NCBI RefSeq assembly: GCF_016862935.1
Contig: NZ_BONX01000004.1
Span: forward strand, 248,001 to 312,000
Source of the DNA: Plantactinospora mayteni
Lineage (GTDB): Bacteria > Actinomycetota > Actinomycetes > Mycobacteriales > Micromonosporaceae
DNA: 64,000 bases
Direction of reading: 5' to 3'
A program made the translations under genes and the position numbers. Shown here in pieces: positions 15,705 through 23,765 of this stretch; position 1 is the stretch's first letter; each line of letters begins with the position of its first letter. A model generated the notes under the pieces. The model did not search any database and was not told the DNA's origin. It worked only from the letters and a program-made list of their open reading frames with translations.

Positions 15705-17336
15705 TCAGTAGCCCGAGACGTCGGGCCAGCGCAGCTCGACGCCCTCGGCGGTGAGGCGGTTCTGGAAGTCGGCCAGCAGGCCGGGGGTATCGCGCACGGC
15801 GGCCGGAGTGGTCCGGCGGGCCAGGCAGAAGTCGGCGAGCACGCCGGCGACCTCGCCGGCGTTCCACTCGACGGGGTGTAGTCGATAGGAACCGTTGGTG
15901 ATGTGGGTGGTGCCGATGTTCTTCCCGCCCGCGATCAGGTTGCTGACCCGGCGGGGAAGCAGCGCGCCCAACGGGATCTCGAAGGGGCACGACGCGACGT
16001 CGATGTAGTTGTCGCCGCCGGTCGACGGGTGCAGGTCGATGCGGTACATGCCGACACCGACACTGTCCGGATAGGACGCCGCACCCTTGTCCCCGCGTAC
16101 GGCCAGCGACAGGTCCTGCTCGACGACCGTGTACTGGGCACGGATCCGGCGGGACTCCCGGATGTACGGCGCCTGGGCGAGCCCGTCGGCGCTGCCGGTC
16201 ACGTCGCCGCGCAGCCGCAGTCCGGGGAAGCCGGTGCCGCCGTCCGGGCGGGGCGCCTCGGTCTGCAACCAGTAGAGCATCGAGCGGGAGAGTTCCCGGG
16301 CCGCCGCGATGCCGGCCGCCGGGTCGGGCACGTCGACGACCGGCGCCTCGAAGTAGTCGATCTGTGGCCAGTTGACCAGGCAGATGTCGCTGTCGTAGAA
16401 ACCCTCCCGGAAGTTGCGCCGGGCGGCGATCCGGCGGAACGTCCACAGGTTGCCGTCACCCGGGTTGCGCCGCTGGTCGGCCACGACCAGGGCCGGATCG
16501 TCGTCCGGGTTGGGGGTGAACGACCGCTCGGTGATCTCCAACGTGCGCGGGTGCGGCGCCCGGAACGACAGCAGCCGGTCGCCCCAGAACGGCGGCTGGT
16601 AGGCGCGCCAGAAGTCGTACCGCTCGGGCTTGTCGATCGTGTGGTCGCCGTCGACGTGGTCGACCGCGAAGCAGACCGAGACCGCCTGCATGTTGGCCGG
16701 CTGCGCCTCGTCGGGGGCGCTCGGCTCGCCGGTCTCGGCCCGCGACTCGAAGCCGGTGACGTACTCGGTGCCGGTCAGCGGGAGCAGCTCGCCGGTCTCG
16801 GTGGCGTCCACGACGTACGGCGCGGTGATGGTCACCTCGCGCCCCTCGTGCGCGACGGTCACCGCGGTCACCCGGTCGCCGTCCACGTCGGCGGAGAGCG
16901 CCCGGGCCGGTTGGAGGACGACCAGCCGACCACTTCCCCGGTACGGCGCCAGCATGCTCTCCAACACCGCCACCGCGACCCGCGGCTCGTGGCAGAGCCG
17001 GCTCACGTGTCCGGCGCCCGGGTTGAGGTGCCGGTCCGCGCGGGCCCGGGCGGTCAGCGGGTACCAGCGGCGGTAGTGCTCGCGGATGCCCTCCCGCAGG
17101 GTCCGGTAGGAGGCGGTCACGCCGAACTGCTCGACCCAGCTGTGCTCGTCCGGCGGTACGGCCTGGCTGGTGAGCTGGCCGCCGAGCCAGTCGTACTCCT
17201 CGGTCAGCACGACCCGGCGCCCGGCGCGCAGCGCGCCCAGCGCGGCGGCGACGCCACCGAGACCCCCGCCGACGACCAGCAGGTCGCACGTCAACTCTGA
17301 CAACAGATGCCCTTTCCTTGCAGCGTGGCTGGTCAT
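15705..17336 (-). CDS. FAD-dependent oxidoreductase of the sugar operon
   Basis: A 543-residue flavoprotein of the FAD_oxidored family. The dinucleotide fold opens with CDLLVVGGGLGGVAAALGAL and an acidic strand end at EEYDWLGGQLTSQ; YVVDATETGELLPL and LIAGGKNIGTTHITNGS are later FAD contacts. It has no signal peptide. Family members occur in carbohydrate-utilisation operons and probably oxidise a sugar or polyol. The ATG at 17336 overlaps the lacI-type stop codon (ATGA). A TTG at 17303 with AAGGAAAGGG six bases upstream is an equally good start. Lies between the regulator and the transporter genes and so belongs to the same transcript. Confidence 0.85.
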   Translation of the reverse strand: MTSHAARKGHLLSELTCDLLVVGGGLGGVAAALGALRAGRRVVLTEEYDWLGGQLTSQAVPPDEHSWVEQFGVTASYRTLREGIREHYRRWYPLTARARADRHLNPGAGHVSRLCHEPRVAVAVLESMLAPYRGSGRLVVLQPARALSADVDGDRVTAVTVAHEGREVTITAPYVVDATETGELLPLTGTEYVTGFESRAETGEPSAPDEAQPANMQAVSVCFAVDHVDGDHTIDKPERYDFWRAYQPPFWGDRLLSFRAPHPRTLEITERSFTPNPDDDPALVVADQRRNPGDGNLWTFRRIAARRNFREGFYDSDICLVNWPQIDYFEAPVVDVPDPAAGIAAARELSRSMLYWLQTEAPRPDGGTGFPGLRLRGDVTGSADGLAQAPYIRESRRIRAQYTVVEQDLSLAVRGDKGAASYPDSVGVGMYRIDLHPSTGGDNYIDVASCPFEIPLGALLPRRVSNLIAGGKNIGTTHITNGSYRLHPVEWNAGEVAGVLADFCLARRTTPAAVRDTPGLLADFQNRLTAEGVELRWPDVSGY

Positions 17337-18511
17337 CGGGGTAGCGCCAGCGTGGTGCCCTCGACCTGTTCGCAGTCGAGGAGGATCTGCGGCGGGTGCT
17401 GCCGGCCGCGTCCGGTGTCGTCGTGGGCGTCCGCCCCGGTCCGGTCCCGCCGCTGTCCCCCGTCGGAGCGGGCCTCGCCGGTCTCCGGGCCGGGTGTGCC
17501 CTCGAGGAGCCTGGTGAGCACCTCGACCGCCTGCCAGCCCATCTGGCGCCGGGGGATGCGGAACATCGTGAAGTCCACATCGGAGGGCGCCGGCCGGGTC
17601 GGGTCACCGAGGGCCGCGAGGGAGAGGTCGCGCGGGATGTCCAGGCCGCGCTCGCGGGCCGCGGCGGCGATGGCGGAGCCGTCCGCGTACTCCTCCATCA
17701 GCGCGACCGTCACGCCCCGGGCGAGCAGCGAGTCGAGCAGTTCGGCCGGGGAGCGGTCCTCGACCGGCTCGTGGATGCCGGTGACTCCGGCGGCGGCGAC
17801 GGCGGCCCGAAAACCGCGCTCGCGGTCGGCGTGCGACTCCGGCGCGGCCGGCCGGTCCTGGCCGTCGAGCCCGGTCTGCGGCGCCGGACCGACCGGCTGG
17901 TCGCCCTGCCCCACGTAGGCCAGGGTGCGGTGCCCCGCCGCGACGGCCCGCTCGACGATCGCCGCGGTCGCCGCCGGGTAGTCGGCGCCGACATAGGGCA
18001 CCGGCCCGCCCGCGTCGTCGCGCCGGCCGACCGAGACGAACGGCTGACCCTCGGCGACCAGCCGGGCCAACTCGTCGCGGTCGAGCGAGCGACCGAGCAA
18101 CACGCAGCCGTCGGCCAGCCGCAGCCGGTTGTCCTCGTGGAAGATCCGGCGCCGGCCGTCGACCACCGGGGCGCTGGTGAGGAGCAGGAGGTCGCAGCCG
18201 AGCGACTCGGCCCCCTCCTCGATGCCGACCAGGAACGGATGGTAGAAGTCGCCGGTGCCGACCGGAAACACCGGCTCGTACGTGAACACGCCGAGGATGC
18301 GGTTGCGGCGGGCGGCGAGGCGGCGGGCGATCGGGTCGGCGACGTACCCGGTGCTGCGGATGGCGTCGAGCACCCGCGCCCGGGTCTGCGGCGCGATCCG
18401 GACGTCGGTCTCGGCGCGGCCGTTCAGCACCAGCGACACCGTCGCCTGGCTCACGCCGGTCATCCGCGCGATGTCCTGTTGGGTCACGCGCCGGCTACGC
18501 GATTCAGTCAC
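17333..18511 (-). CDS. LacI-family repressor heading the sugar-uptake operon
   Basis: A 392-residue regulator. The LacI helix-turn-helix is at about 9-30 (VTQQDIARMTGVSQATVSLV) with the hinge helix ending DPIARRLAARR, followed by a periplasmic-binding-protein ligand domain. The C-terminus (about residues 340-380) has a low-complexity Asp/Arg/Gly insert before the final strand, unusual for the family. It is the first gene of the five-gene uptake operon, so it is probably autoregulated through the operator at 18534, and through the second operator would also control the GH43-like gene. Confidence 0.92.
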   Translation of the reverse strand: MTESRSRRVTQQDIARMTGVSQATVSLVLNGRAETDVRIAPQTRARVLDAIRSTGYVADPIARRLAARRNRILGVFTYEPVFPVGTGDFYHPFLVGIEEGAESLGCDLLLLTSAPVVDGRRRIFHEDNRLRLADGCVLLGRSLDRDELARLVAEGQPFVSVGRRDDAGGPVPYVGADYPAATAAIVERAVAAGHRTLAYVGQGDQPVGPAPQTGLDGQDRPAAPESHADRERGFRAAVAAAGVTGIHEPVEDRSPAELLDSLLARGVTVALMEEYADGSAIAAAARERGLDIPRDLSLAALGDPTRPAPSDVDFTMFRIPRRQMGWQAVEVLTRLLEGTPGPETGEARSDGGQRRDRTGADAHDDTGRGRQHPPQILLDCEQVEGTTLALPR

Positions 18512-18533
18512 GCTGTGTGTTCACCCGTTTCGT

Positions 18534-18548
18534 GCTAATACGCATTAC
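18534..18548. promoter_or_regulatory. LacI-type operator, uptake-operon side
   Basis: GCTAATACGCATTAC, an A/T-rich near-palindrome (TAAT...ATTA around a central CG) 23 bp before the lacI-type start codon. It matches the site at 18634 in 13 of 15 positions when that one is read on the other strand. Confidence 0.75.
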
Positions 18549-18633
18549 GTTTCCTTGGCGTGAACTGTAGTCACGGCGACCGCCCGCTCGTCAAGACCTT
18601 CGACCGAAGAAAGATCTCGGCAAAGTGCCGCCG

Positions 18634-18648
18634 ATAATTCGTATTAGC
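18634..18648. promoter_or_regulatory. LacI-type operator, GH43-like gene side
   Basis: ATAATTCGTATTAGC; its complement GCTAATACGAATTAT is nearly identical to the operator at 18534. It overlaps the likely -35 region (TTGACG at 18652) of the secreted GH43-like gene. Two copies of one site in a divergent region strongly suggest one repressor controlling both directions. Confidence 0.75.
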
Positions 18649-18747
18649 GTCTTGACGCGGCTCGCCTGGCGGAGTTTGCTTCTCGACCAACGAGAGGCGT
18701 CCAGATCCGGGACGCCGGATCACCGAGGGTTACCGGAGGACCGTCCC

Positions 18748-19740
18748 ATGGCCCGTACCCCTGAACTCCGCCGCCGTACCCTGCTCCGCGGCGCCGCCGC
18801 AGTCGCCGGTGGCACCGTCGCCGGGTTGAGCACCGCCGCCCCCGCGCTGGCCGGACCCGCCGGCTTCCCCAGCTACCGGTACGTGCGCGACGCGTTCACC
18901 GGACCGTTGCGTTACAACCCGACCGGCGAGTTCATCTTCCCCTGCGTCCGTGGGGTCTACGACAAGATCAGCAATCGGCTCGGCCGCTACTACCTCTACT
19001 ACGGCCCGCACGACGCGCCCGGCGGGATCTGCCTGGCCTACGCGGACCGGCTGGAAGGGCCCTACACCGAGTACGCCGGCAACCCGATCGTCGACCGCAA
19101 CCTGCCCGGCGGCGTGACGGTCAGCCACGTCGCATCGCCGCACGTGGTGTGGGACGCCCCGACCCGCCAGTTCTACCTCTACTTCCACGGCGAGAACTAC
19201 ACGACCCGGGTGGCGAGGTCGACCGACGGGATCCACTTCACCGACGAGACTCCGATCCTCTCCACCAGGCTGGTGCCGAACACCACGGAGACCTCGTACG
19301 CCCGGGTCTTCGAGCACTCGGTCGCCGGCAGGGGCAACCGGTACGTGATGGTCTTCATGGCCGTGCACACCATCGGCCCGGGTACCCGCAAGATCTTCTG
19401 GGGTTGGTCACCGAACGGCTGGAGCGGCTGGCAGTTCTCACCCACCCCGCTGGTCTCGCCCACCCCGGACGGCTGCGTCGACATCTCCGCTGCGCACCTG
19501 CTCAAGCGCAACGGCACGGCGTACCTGGCGTACCACGGCAACACCGGCAACATGTACCTGACCGAGGTGGGCAACAACTTCGACCGTGAGGTGCACCTGG
19601 GCGTCTTCCACCGCCCGATCGCCTCCGACAACGGGCGGACCGCGTCGCCCGCGTTCGGCACCGACGGCGGCGTGCAGTACATGCTCTACGAGGCGGGCCC
19701 GCGGCTGGACGCCCGGATCTGCGTAGCCCGCGCCGTCTGA
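18748..19740 (+). CDS. Tat-exported GH43-like beta-propeller protein
   Basis: A 330-residue secreted protein. The N-terminus has a twin-arginine signal (LRRRTLLRGAAAVAGG) with an Ala-X-Ala cut site near residue 35, so it is exported folded. The rest is a five-bladed propeller of the GH43/GH68/GH117 type: RYYLYYGPHDAPGGICLAYA, DRLEGPYTEY, SPHVVWDAPTRQFYLYFHGE and the repeated SxDGxxF motifs. Whether it keeps the Asp/Asp/Glu catalytic triad of GH43 cannot be decided by eye. CGGAGGA precedes the chosen ATG. It shares an operator with the divergent sugar-uptake operon and probably releases that system's substrate. Confidence 0.8.
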   Translation: MARTPELRRRTLLRGAAAVAGGTVAGLSTAAPALAGPAGFPSYRYVRDAFTGPLRYNPTGEFIFPCVRGVYDKISNRLGRYYLYYGPHDAPGGICLAYADRLEGPYTEYAGNPIVDRNLPGGVTVSHVASPHVVWDAPTRQFYLYFHGENYTTRVARSTDGIHFTDETPILSTRLVPNTTETSYARVFEHSVAGRGNRYVMVFMAVHTIGPGTRKIFWGWSPNGWSGWQFSPTPLVSPTPDGCVDISAAHLLKRNGTAYLAYHGNTGNMYLTEVGNNFDREVHLGVFHRPIASDNGRTASPAFGTDGGVQYMLYEAGPRLDARICVARAV

Positions 19741-19858
19741 CGCTCTGGGCGTTCGCATGCGGCGGGAGGTGGTCCGGCAGCGGGTCGCCCTGGCCCGGTG
19801 GGCGACCCGGCCGTCCCGTGGTCAGTTCCCTTTCCCACAGAACTCGCTGCGTGACCCG

Positions 19859-19887
19859 GGCGGGCTCGGCCTTGTGCCGAGCCCGCC
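19859..19887. terminator. Perfect 12-bp hairpin between convergent genes
   Basis: GGCGGGCTCGGC at 19859-19870, loop CTTGT, then the exact complement at 19876-19887. It lies between the GH43-like and GH62 genes and can stop transcription from both sides. Confidence 0.85.
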
Positions 19888-19998
19888 GCTCCAGCTCCTC
19901 CCGATCCTGATCGCGTGCCGCGACAACGCTCACCCGATTCGGCATACGCCGTCGTCCGCGAACGTCAGGAACGCCCGGGACGGACCTGCGTCACGCCC

Positions 19999-21549
19999 TC
20001 AGCGTTGCAGTGTGAGCAGACCCGGCCGGTAGGGCAGGAGGCCGTAGTCGCCGCCGGAGTTGGGGGAACGCCCCTGGTAGAGCAACTGGAGATTGCAGGG
20101 GTCGACGGTCATGGTCTGGTCGGCGTTGCTGCGGATCAGTTCGCCGTGGCTGATGTCGTTGGTCCAGGTGGCGCCGCTGTTGGCTTTGCCGGCGAAGGGG
20201 TTGCTCTCGGTCGCGGCCTGTGGTGTCCACGAGCCGCCGAGGCTGGTGGCCGTGAAGGAGCGGAAGTAGCGGCCCTGCGCGCCGATCGCCTCGACGAGCA
20301 TGAGGTACCGGTTCTGGCCCTGGAGCTTGTAGACCTGAACCGCCTCGAAGAGGTTGTTCGTCGAGTCGGTCATGATCGTCGTGTAGTTCGAGCCGAAACT
20401 GCCCGGGAAGTTGCCGATCGGCATACTGGCCCGGTAGATCCGGCCATTGTCGCCGGCGAAGAACAGGTACATGTTCGTGCCGTCACCGATGAGGGCCTGG
20501 TCGATGGGTCCCGTACCGGAGCCGGAGATGCTGCCGGAGAAGAGCGTCTGCGGCGACGACCACCCGTTCGCATTGGTGGGGTCGCTCGACGTCCGGTAGG
20601 AGAAGGCGGGCCCACCCCACTGGTAGGCGAGGACCCAGATGTTGCGCGGGGCGAAGTAGAACAGTGTCGGCGCGACGGTGGAGGAGGACATCGCGTTCTG
20701 GCTGGCCGAGCCCATCTCCGACCAGTTGGAGAAGAGGCCGAAGTTCATCGAACCCCAGGACGTCCCCGTGTCGTGCGTGGTGGCGTAGACGAGGTGCCGG
20801 CCGTTGTAGGGGGTGTAGGTGAAGTCCTTGAGCGAGACCCACCCCGACCTCGGCTGCGCCAGCGGACCCGTTGACGTCCAACGGTACGACGACGGAAGAT
20901 CGCATCCGCCTGTCGGCGGCGGCGTGGTGGGGTTGCCCCCACCGTCCACCCGGACGAGTTGCCACTGCTGGTTGCTGCCGTTCCAGTCGTCGTACTGCAC
21001 GATGTTTCCACCGTCGGCTGTCGAGGCGCCCTGCACCTCCACCACCTTGTTGCTGTTCCGGTTGATCAACCGGACGTAGCCACCGTCCGAGTCGGCCAAC
21101 CGGAACTGCTGGTTGGTCCCGTTGCCGTCGGCCCACTGCACGATGCTGGCACCGTTGGCGGTCGAGAAGTTGTAGACGTCCAGCACCTTGCCCGACAGCC
21201 GCGACCGCACCCGGTAGTAGCCACCGCCCGAGTCGACGAACTGCCACTGCTGCTGGTTGCCGTTGTTCCGGGCCCACTGGACGATCCGCGCACCGTCGTT
21301 CGTAGCCAGGTTGTACACGTCCAGGGCCTTGCCGCTGTTGCGGTTGATCAACACGTACCACGCGCTCGTGTCGACCGTCGCCGCCGACGCGGACGCCGGC
21401 GCGAACACGACCGCGGCGGTAGCGACGAGGGCGGCCACCACGGCGACGACGAGCGCGGACCGCCCGCGACGTCGCGGGACGCGGACCGTACCCTGACGAG
21501 CCGGTCCTGGAGCCGGCGTGACTGGTGGCGGCTGCGCCACGAGATCCAT
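19999..21549 (-). CDS. Secreted GH62 alpha-L-arabinofuranosidase with ricin-type CBM13
   Basis: A 516-residue exported enzyme that cleaves arabinofuranose side chains from xylan or arabinan. A long Arg-rich signal with hydrophobic core at about 31-56 ends in ASASA. Residues 60-200 are a beta-trefoil carbohydrate-binding module with three repeats, each ending in a QxW/QxF motif (GNQQQW, GTNQQF, GSNQQW). After a Gly/Thr/Pro linker the GH62 propeller begins at [15 protein letters not shown]; the expected catalytic residues are Asp242 ([12 protein letters not shown]), Asp349 ([10 protein letters not shown]) and Glu401 ([11 protein letters not shown]). The ATG at 21549 follows GGGGAAAG; the frame stays open 210 bases upstream but without signal-like sequence. 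Confidence 0.93.
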   Translation of the reverse strand: MDLVAQPPPVTPAPGPARQGTVRVPRRRGRSALVVAVVAALVATAAVVFAPASASAATVDTSAWYVLINRNSGKALDVYNLATNDGARIVQWARNNGNQQQWQFVDSGGGYYRVRSRLSGKVLDVYNFSTANGASIVQWADGNGTNQQFRLADSDGGYVRLINRNSNKVVEVQGASTADGGNIVQYDDWNGSNQQWQLVRVDGGGNPTTPPPTGGCDLPSSYRWTSTGPLAQPRSGWVSLKDFTYTPYNGRHLVYATTHDTGTSWGSMNFGLFSNWSEMGSASQNAMSSSTVAPTLFYFAPRNIWVLAYQWGGPAFSYRTSSDPTNANGWSSPQTLFSGSISGSGTGPIDQALIGDGTNMYLFFAGDNGRIYRASMPIGNFPGSFGSNYTTIMTDSTNNLFEAVQVYKLQGQNRYLMLVEAIGAQGRYFRSFTATSLGGSWTPQAATESNPFAGKANSGATWTNDISHGELIRSNADQTMTVDPCNLQLLYQGRSPNSGGDYGLLPYRPGLLTLQR

Positions 21550-21763
21550 AGTCTTTCCCCTTCGCCCGAACCATCCGAGGCGCCGTGCGCCGCGGGTGGG
21601 AGTGGTGGCGTTCCGCGCAATCCCGGAGGGCACAGTAGAAACGCCGGGGTGCGTCCGTCGCTTCGGCGCGACGGCATGGACGGATGGATTGCCCGGCCAT
21701 GCTGGTCGCCCAACGCACCGGCAACGCTCTGATCTGTCCTTTCCAGGTGCCGGAACCACACGG

Positions 21764-21777
21764 TGTTACCGCTAACA
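21764..21777. promoter_or_regulatory. LacI-family operator upstream of the GH62 gene
   Basis: TGTTACCGCTAACA, a palindrome with 5-bp arms TGTTA/TAACA around CCGC, of the form used by LacI-type repressors of hemicellulose genes. It lies about 215 bp upstream of the GH62 start, implying a long leader. Its sequence differs from the operators at 18534 and 18634, so a different regulator, not in this window, is expected. Confidence 0.55.
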
Positions 21778-21807
21778 TGACCGGCCACACTGCTTCACGG
21801 GCATCAA

Positions 21808-21939
21808 GTGAGACAGGGAGGAGCCGCTCAGGCGGATGTACGGCATATTGCCAGACTGTTTCGGGAGATTCAAGAGGCGGACATCAATGTGTTGGCCGGG
21901 GCGAGCATCCGAGGACCGATGAGGACACACTCCGGATAA
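21808..21939 (+). CDS. Possible small ORF, 43 residues
   Basis: A GTG-started frame that reads VRQGGAAQADVRHIARLFRE then IQEADINVLAGASIRGPMRT and HSG before a TAA. Its composition is protein-like (balanced, not the Arg/Pro/Ala-rich pattern of shadow frames) and it lies in a stretch of clearly lower GC. A TGA closes the frame ten codons upstream. There is no obvious ribosome site, so it may be a leftover fragment of a larger foreign gene. No family is recognised. Confidence 0.25.
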   Translation: MRQGGAAQADVRHIARLFREIQEADINVLAGASIRGPMRTHSG

Positions 21940-22208
21940 CGCGACCCGCACAGCAGTGACGGATAACCACTTTCCGCCGAAGAGAATCGGTTCGGTCGCC
22001 CAAGAAATCTGACCGCAATTTGTGTTATCGATGCCGGTTCCGCGCAGTCGCGACGCCCCAGGGCGCGGACGGGAACGGACGCGCCGATGGTGCGACCCGG
22101 AACTCGGGTCGCTACCTGCGGCTACCCCGCCCGCTCCGGTCCGCGGACCCAGGCGACGTCGCGGCCGAGGCCGCACCGCGCGACCTCCGCAGAGCCGATC
22201 CCATCCGC
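21940..22208. other. Non-coding gap, lower-GC left part
   Basis: No gene is supported between the small ORF and the stop of the membrane protein at 22209. The first 90 bases are A/T-richer than the surroundings and contain the start of the shadow frames only; the rest is ordinary high-GC sequence without hairpins or repeats that I can see. Confidence 0.4.
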
Positions 22209-23117
22209 TCAGACGCCCGGGGTGGCGGTCATTCCGTGGGGATCGAGAGATGCCTCGAGCCGGATGCCCCCGATGGTCGTCACCCGCTCGCTGTCGGCGT
22301 TCTCCGTCGCCCACTTCTCCGCCTGCTTGCGCAGTTGGTCGCCCTGCGGCGAGAGCACCACGTCGGCCAGGCTGGCGGCGAGTGTGGTACACGGCGTGGA
22401 CTTGAGGCCCACGCGGCAGCGGCCGGCCACCAACTTGATCTTGTCGTCGGCGTCGTACTCGATGGTGACGTACATTTCCCGATCGTCGTCCGCTGGGAGG
22501 CATTCCATCGCCTTGCCGGACTTCCCCGACGTCTCCGGACTGGTGGTGTCGGAGCAGACCCACGAGTTGGACTTCTTCATCCAGTCCTCGACGACCGCGG
22601 CGAGGGTCACGCCCGTCATGTACTGCCGATCGCCGGTGGGGAACTCGGCGGCGAACCCGGGCGCGGATTCGTTGCCCGGTGGTTCGGTGGTGACCATCCC
22701 GGCGACACCGCCGACGAGTCCGCCGAGCAATGCGGTCGCCACCAGCGTGCCGACCAGGCCCAGTAGGAAGCCGACCTTGGACGGACGCCCAGGAACCCCG
22801 CCCCGGGGCGGTGGGAAGGTCGTACCCGGAAGGCCCGGCCCTGAGCCAGGCGGAGCGGGAGCGCCGGGCGGACGGCCGGCGCCCACCTGGTTGGTGCCCA
22901 CCTGGTTGGTGCCCACCTGGTTGGTGCCCACCTGGTTGGTGCCGGGGGGACGACCGGGACCGACCGGCGGTTGTCCGGCCGGCGGCGGGAACTGCACCGG
23001 CCCGAGCTGCCCCGGCGCCCGGGCCGGCGGCACGGCCTCCACCGGCCGCCAGGCGGTGCCGTCCCACCAGAACCTGCCGTCCGGGGAGTAACGCTGGCCG
23101 GAAGGTTGGTCGGTCAT
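22209..23117 (-). CDS. Membrane protein with (GTNQV)4 repeat, unknown function
   Basis: A 302-residue single-pass protein and the last gene of a three-gene unit. It starts with a short WWDGTAWRPV motif (a DUF2510-like Trp motif common in actinomycete membrane proteins), then a Pro/Gly-rich cytoplasmic stretch containing four perfect GTNQV repeats (about 60-79), one transmembrane helix (about 115-142, VGFLLGLVGTLVATALLGGL) and an external domain of about 150 residues with four cysteines. Its ATG overlaps the stop of the upstream gene by one base (TGATG). No catalytic motif is visible. It likely works with the two neighbours at the cell surface. Confidence 0.8.
   Translation of the reverse strand: MTDQPSGQRYSPDGRFWWDGTAWRPVEAVPPARAPGQLGPVQFPPPAGQPPVGPGRPPGTNQVGTNQVGTNQVGTNQVGAGRPPGAPAPPGSGPGLPGTTFPPPRGGVPGRPSKVGFLLGLVGTLVATALLGGLVGGVAGMVTTEPPGNESAPGFAAEFPTGDRQYMTGVTLAAVVEDWMKKSNSWVCSDTTSPETSGKSGKAMECLPADDDREMYVTIEYDADDKIKLVAGRCRVGLKSTPCTTLAASLADVVLSPQGDQLRKQAEKWATENADSERVTTIGGIRLEASLDPHGMTATPGV
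22881..22940. repeat. 15-bp minisatellite, four identical copies
   Basis: The unit GCCCACCTGGTTGGT is repeated four times without a change inside the membrane-protein gene and encodes GTNQV on the minus strand. Identity at the third codon positions shows that it spread recently by slippage and may vary between strains. Confidence 0.95.
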
Positions 23118-23764
23118 CAGAAGTTACCCCTGATACTAAGTTCGACGGCGTACGTCTCGGGATTGGTAAGCCGGTACTGGTAGTCGCCGATGACGGCCCG
23201 GGTGTCCTTGTTGCCGTTGACCTGTTCGGCCACCCACTCCTCGATCTGGGCGGATGTCTCCGGATCACCGGCGTACGGCAGGGTGGCGAACCAGTTCAGG
23301 TACGCCAGGCCGGTCTCGCCGACCGGGGCGGCCCGATAGACGTCGACGGTCATCGCGTGGATGAGTTCGTCGGAGACCTGAAGCGACGCCCTGAAGCGCA
23401 CGAAGCCGATATGCAGCTCGCAGGACCGGTGGTTGCTGTCCACCGTGCAGGTGTGCCCCTGGTCCTGGAGCGCCTTGACCACCGTCTCGGCCTCGAGCCG
23501 AGGAATGCAGCTGTAGCTCCCGCAGGACTGTGAGGCCCGACTGCCCTCGTAGCTGCGCGCGCCGAAGAACGCACCGGCGCCGGCGAGCAGCAGCATGGCC
23601 ACGCCGAGCACGGGAAGCAGGAACCAGCGGCCACGGCCACCCGCGCCCGGCCCCGAGCCCACACCGTCACCCGGTGATCCCGGCCGGCTGCCGGGCGGGC
23701 CGGCGAGTGACCGCCCGGGCGGTGCCGAAGCCGGAGTGCGTGCCCCGGGAGGACTCGCCGTCAT
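23117..23764 (-). CDS. Single-pass membrane protein, unknown function
   Basis: A 215-residue protein with a Pro/Gly/Ser-rich cytoplasmic head of about 45 residues, one transmembrane helix (about 48-70, WFLLPVLGVAMLLLAGAGAF) and an external domain with four cysteines (SCGSYSC, HTCTV, RSCEL) that probably forms two disulphides. I choose the ATG at 23764: it has GGAGG just upstream and lies one base from the stop of the preceding lipoprotein gene, whereas the ATG at 23776 overlaps that gene more deeply. No family is recognised. Middle gene of the zincin unit. Confidence 0.78.
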   Translation of the reverse strand: MTASPPGARTPASAPPGRSLAGPPGSRPGSPGDGVGSGPGAGGRGRWFLLPVLGVAMLLLAGAGAFFGARSYEGSRASQSCGSYSCIPRLEAETVVKALQDQGHTCTVDSNHRSCELHIGFVRFRASLQVSDELIHAMTVDVYRAAPVGETGLAYLNWFATLPYAGDPETSAQIEEWVAEQVNGNKDTRAVIGDYQYRLTNPETYAVELSIRGNF

Positions 23765-23765
23765 C

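Noticed and set aside
22881-22940. Possible CRISPR array
   Set aside because: Repeats are 15 bp, directly adjacent without spacers and inside a coding frame.
21772-23268. A 498-codon minus-strand frame
   Set aside because: It overlaps two well supported membrane-protein genes in another phase and has shadow-type composition.
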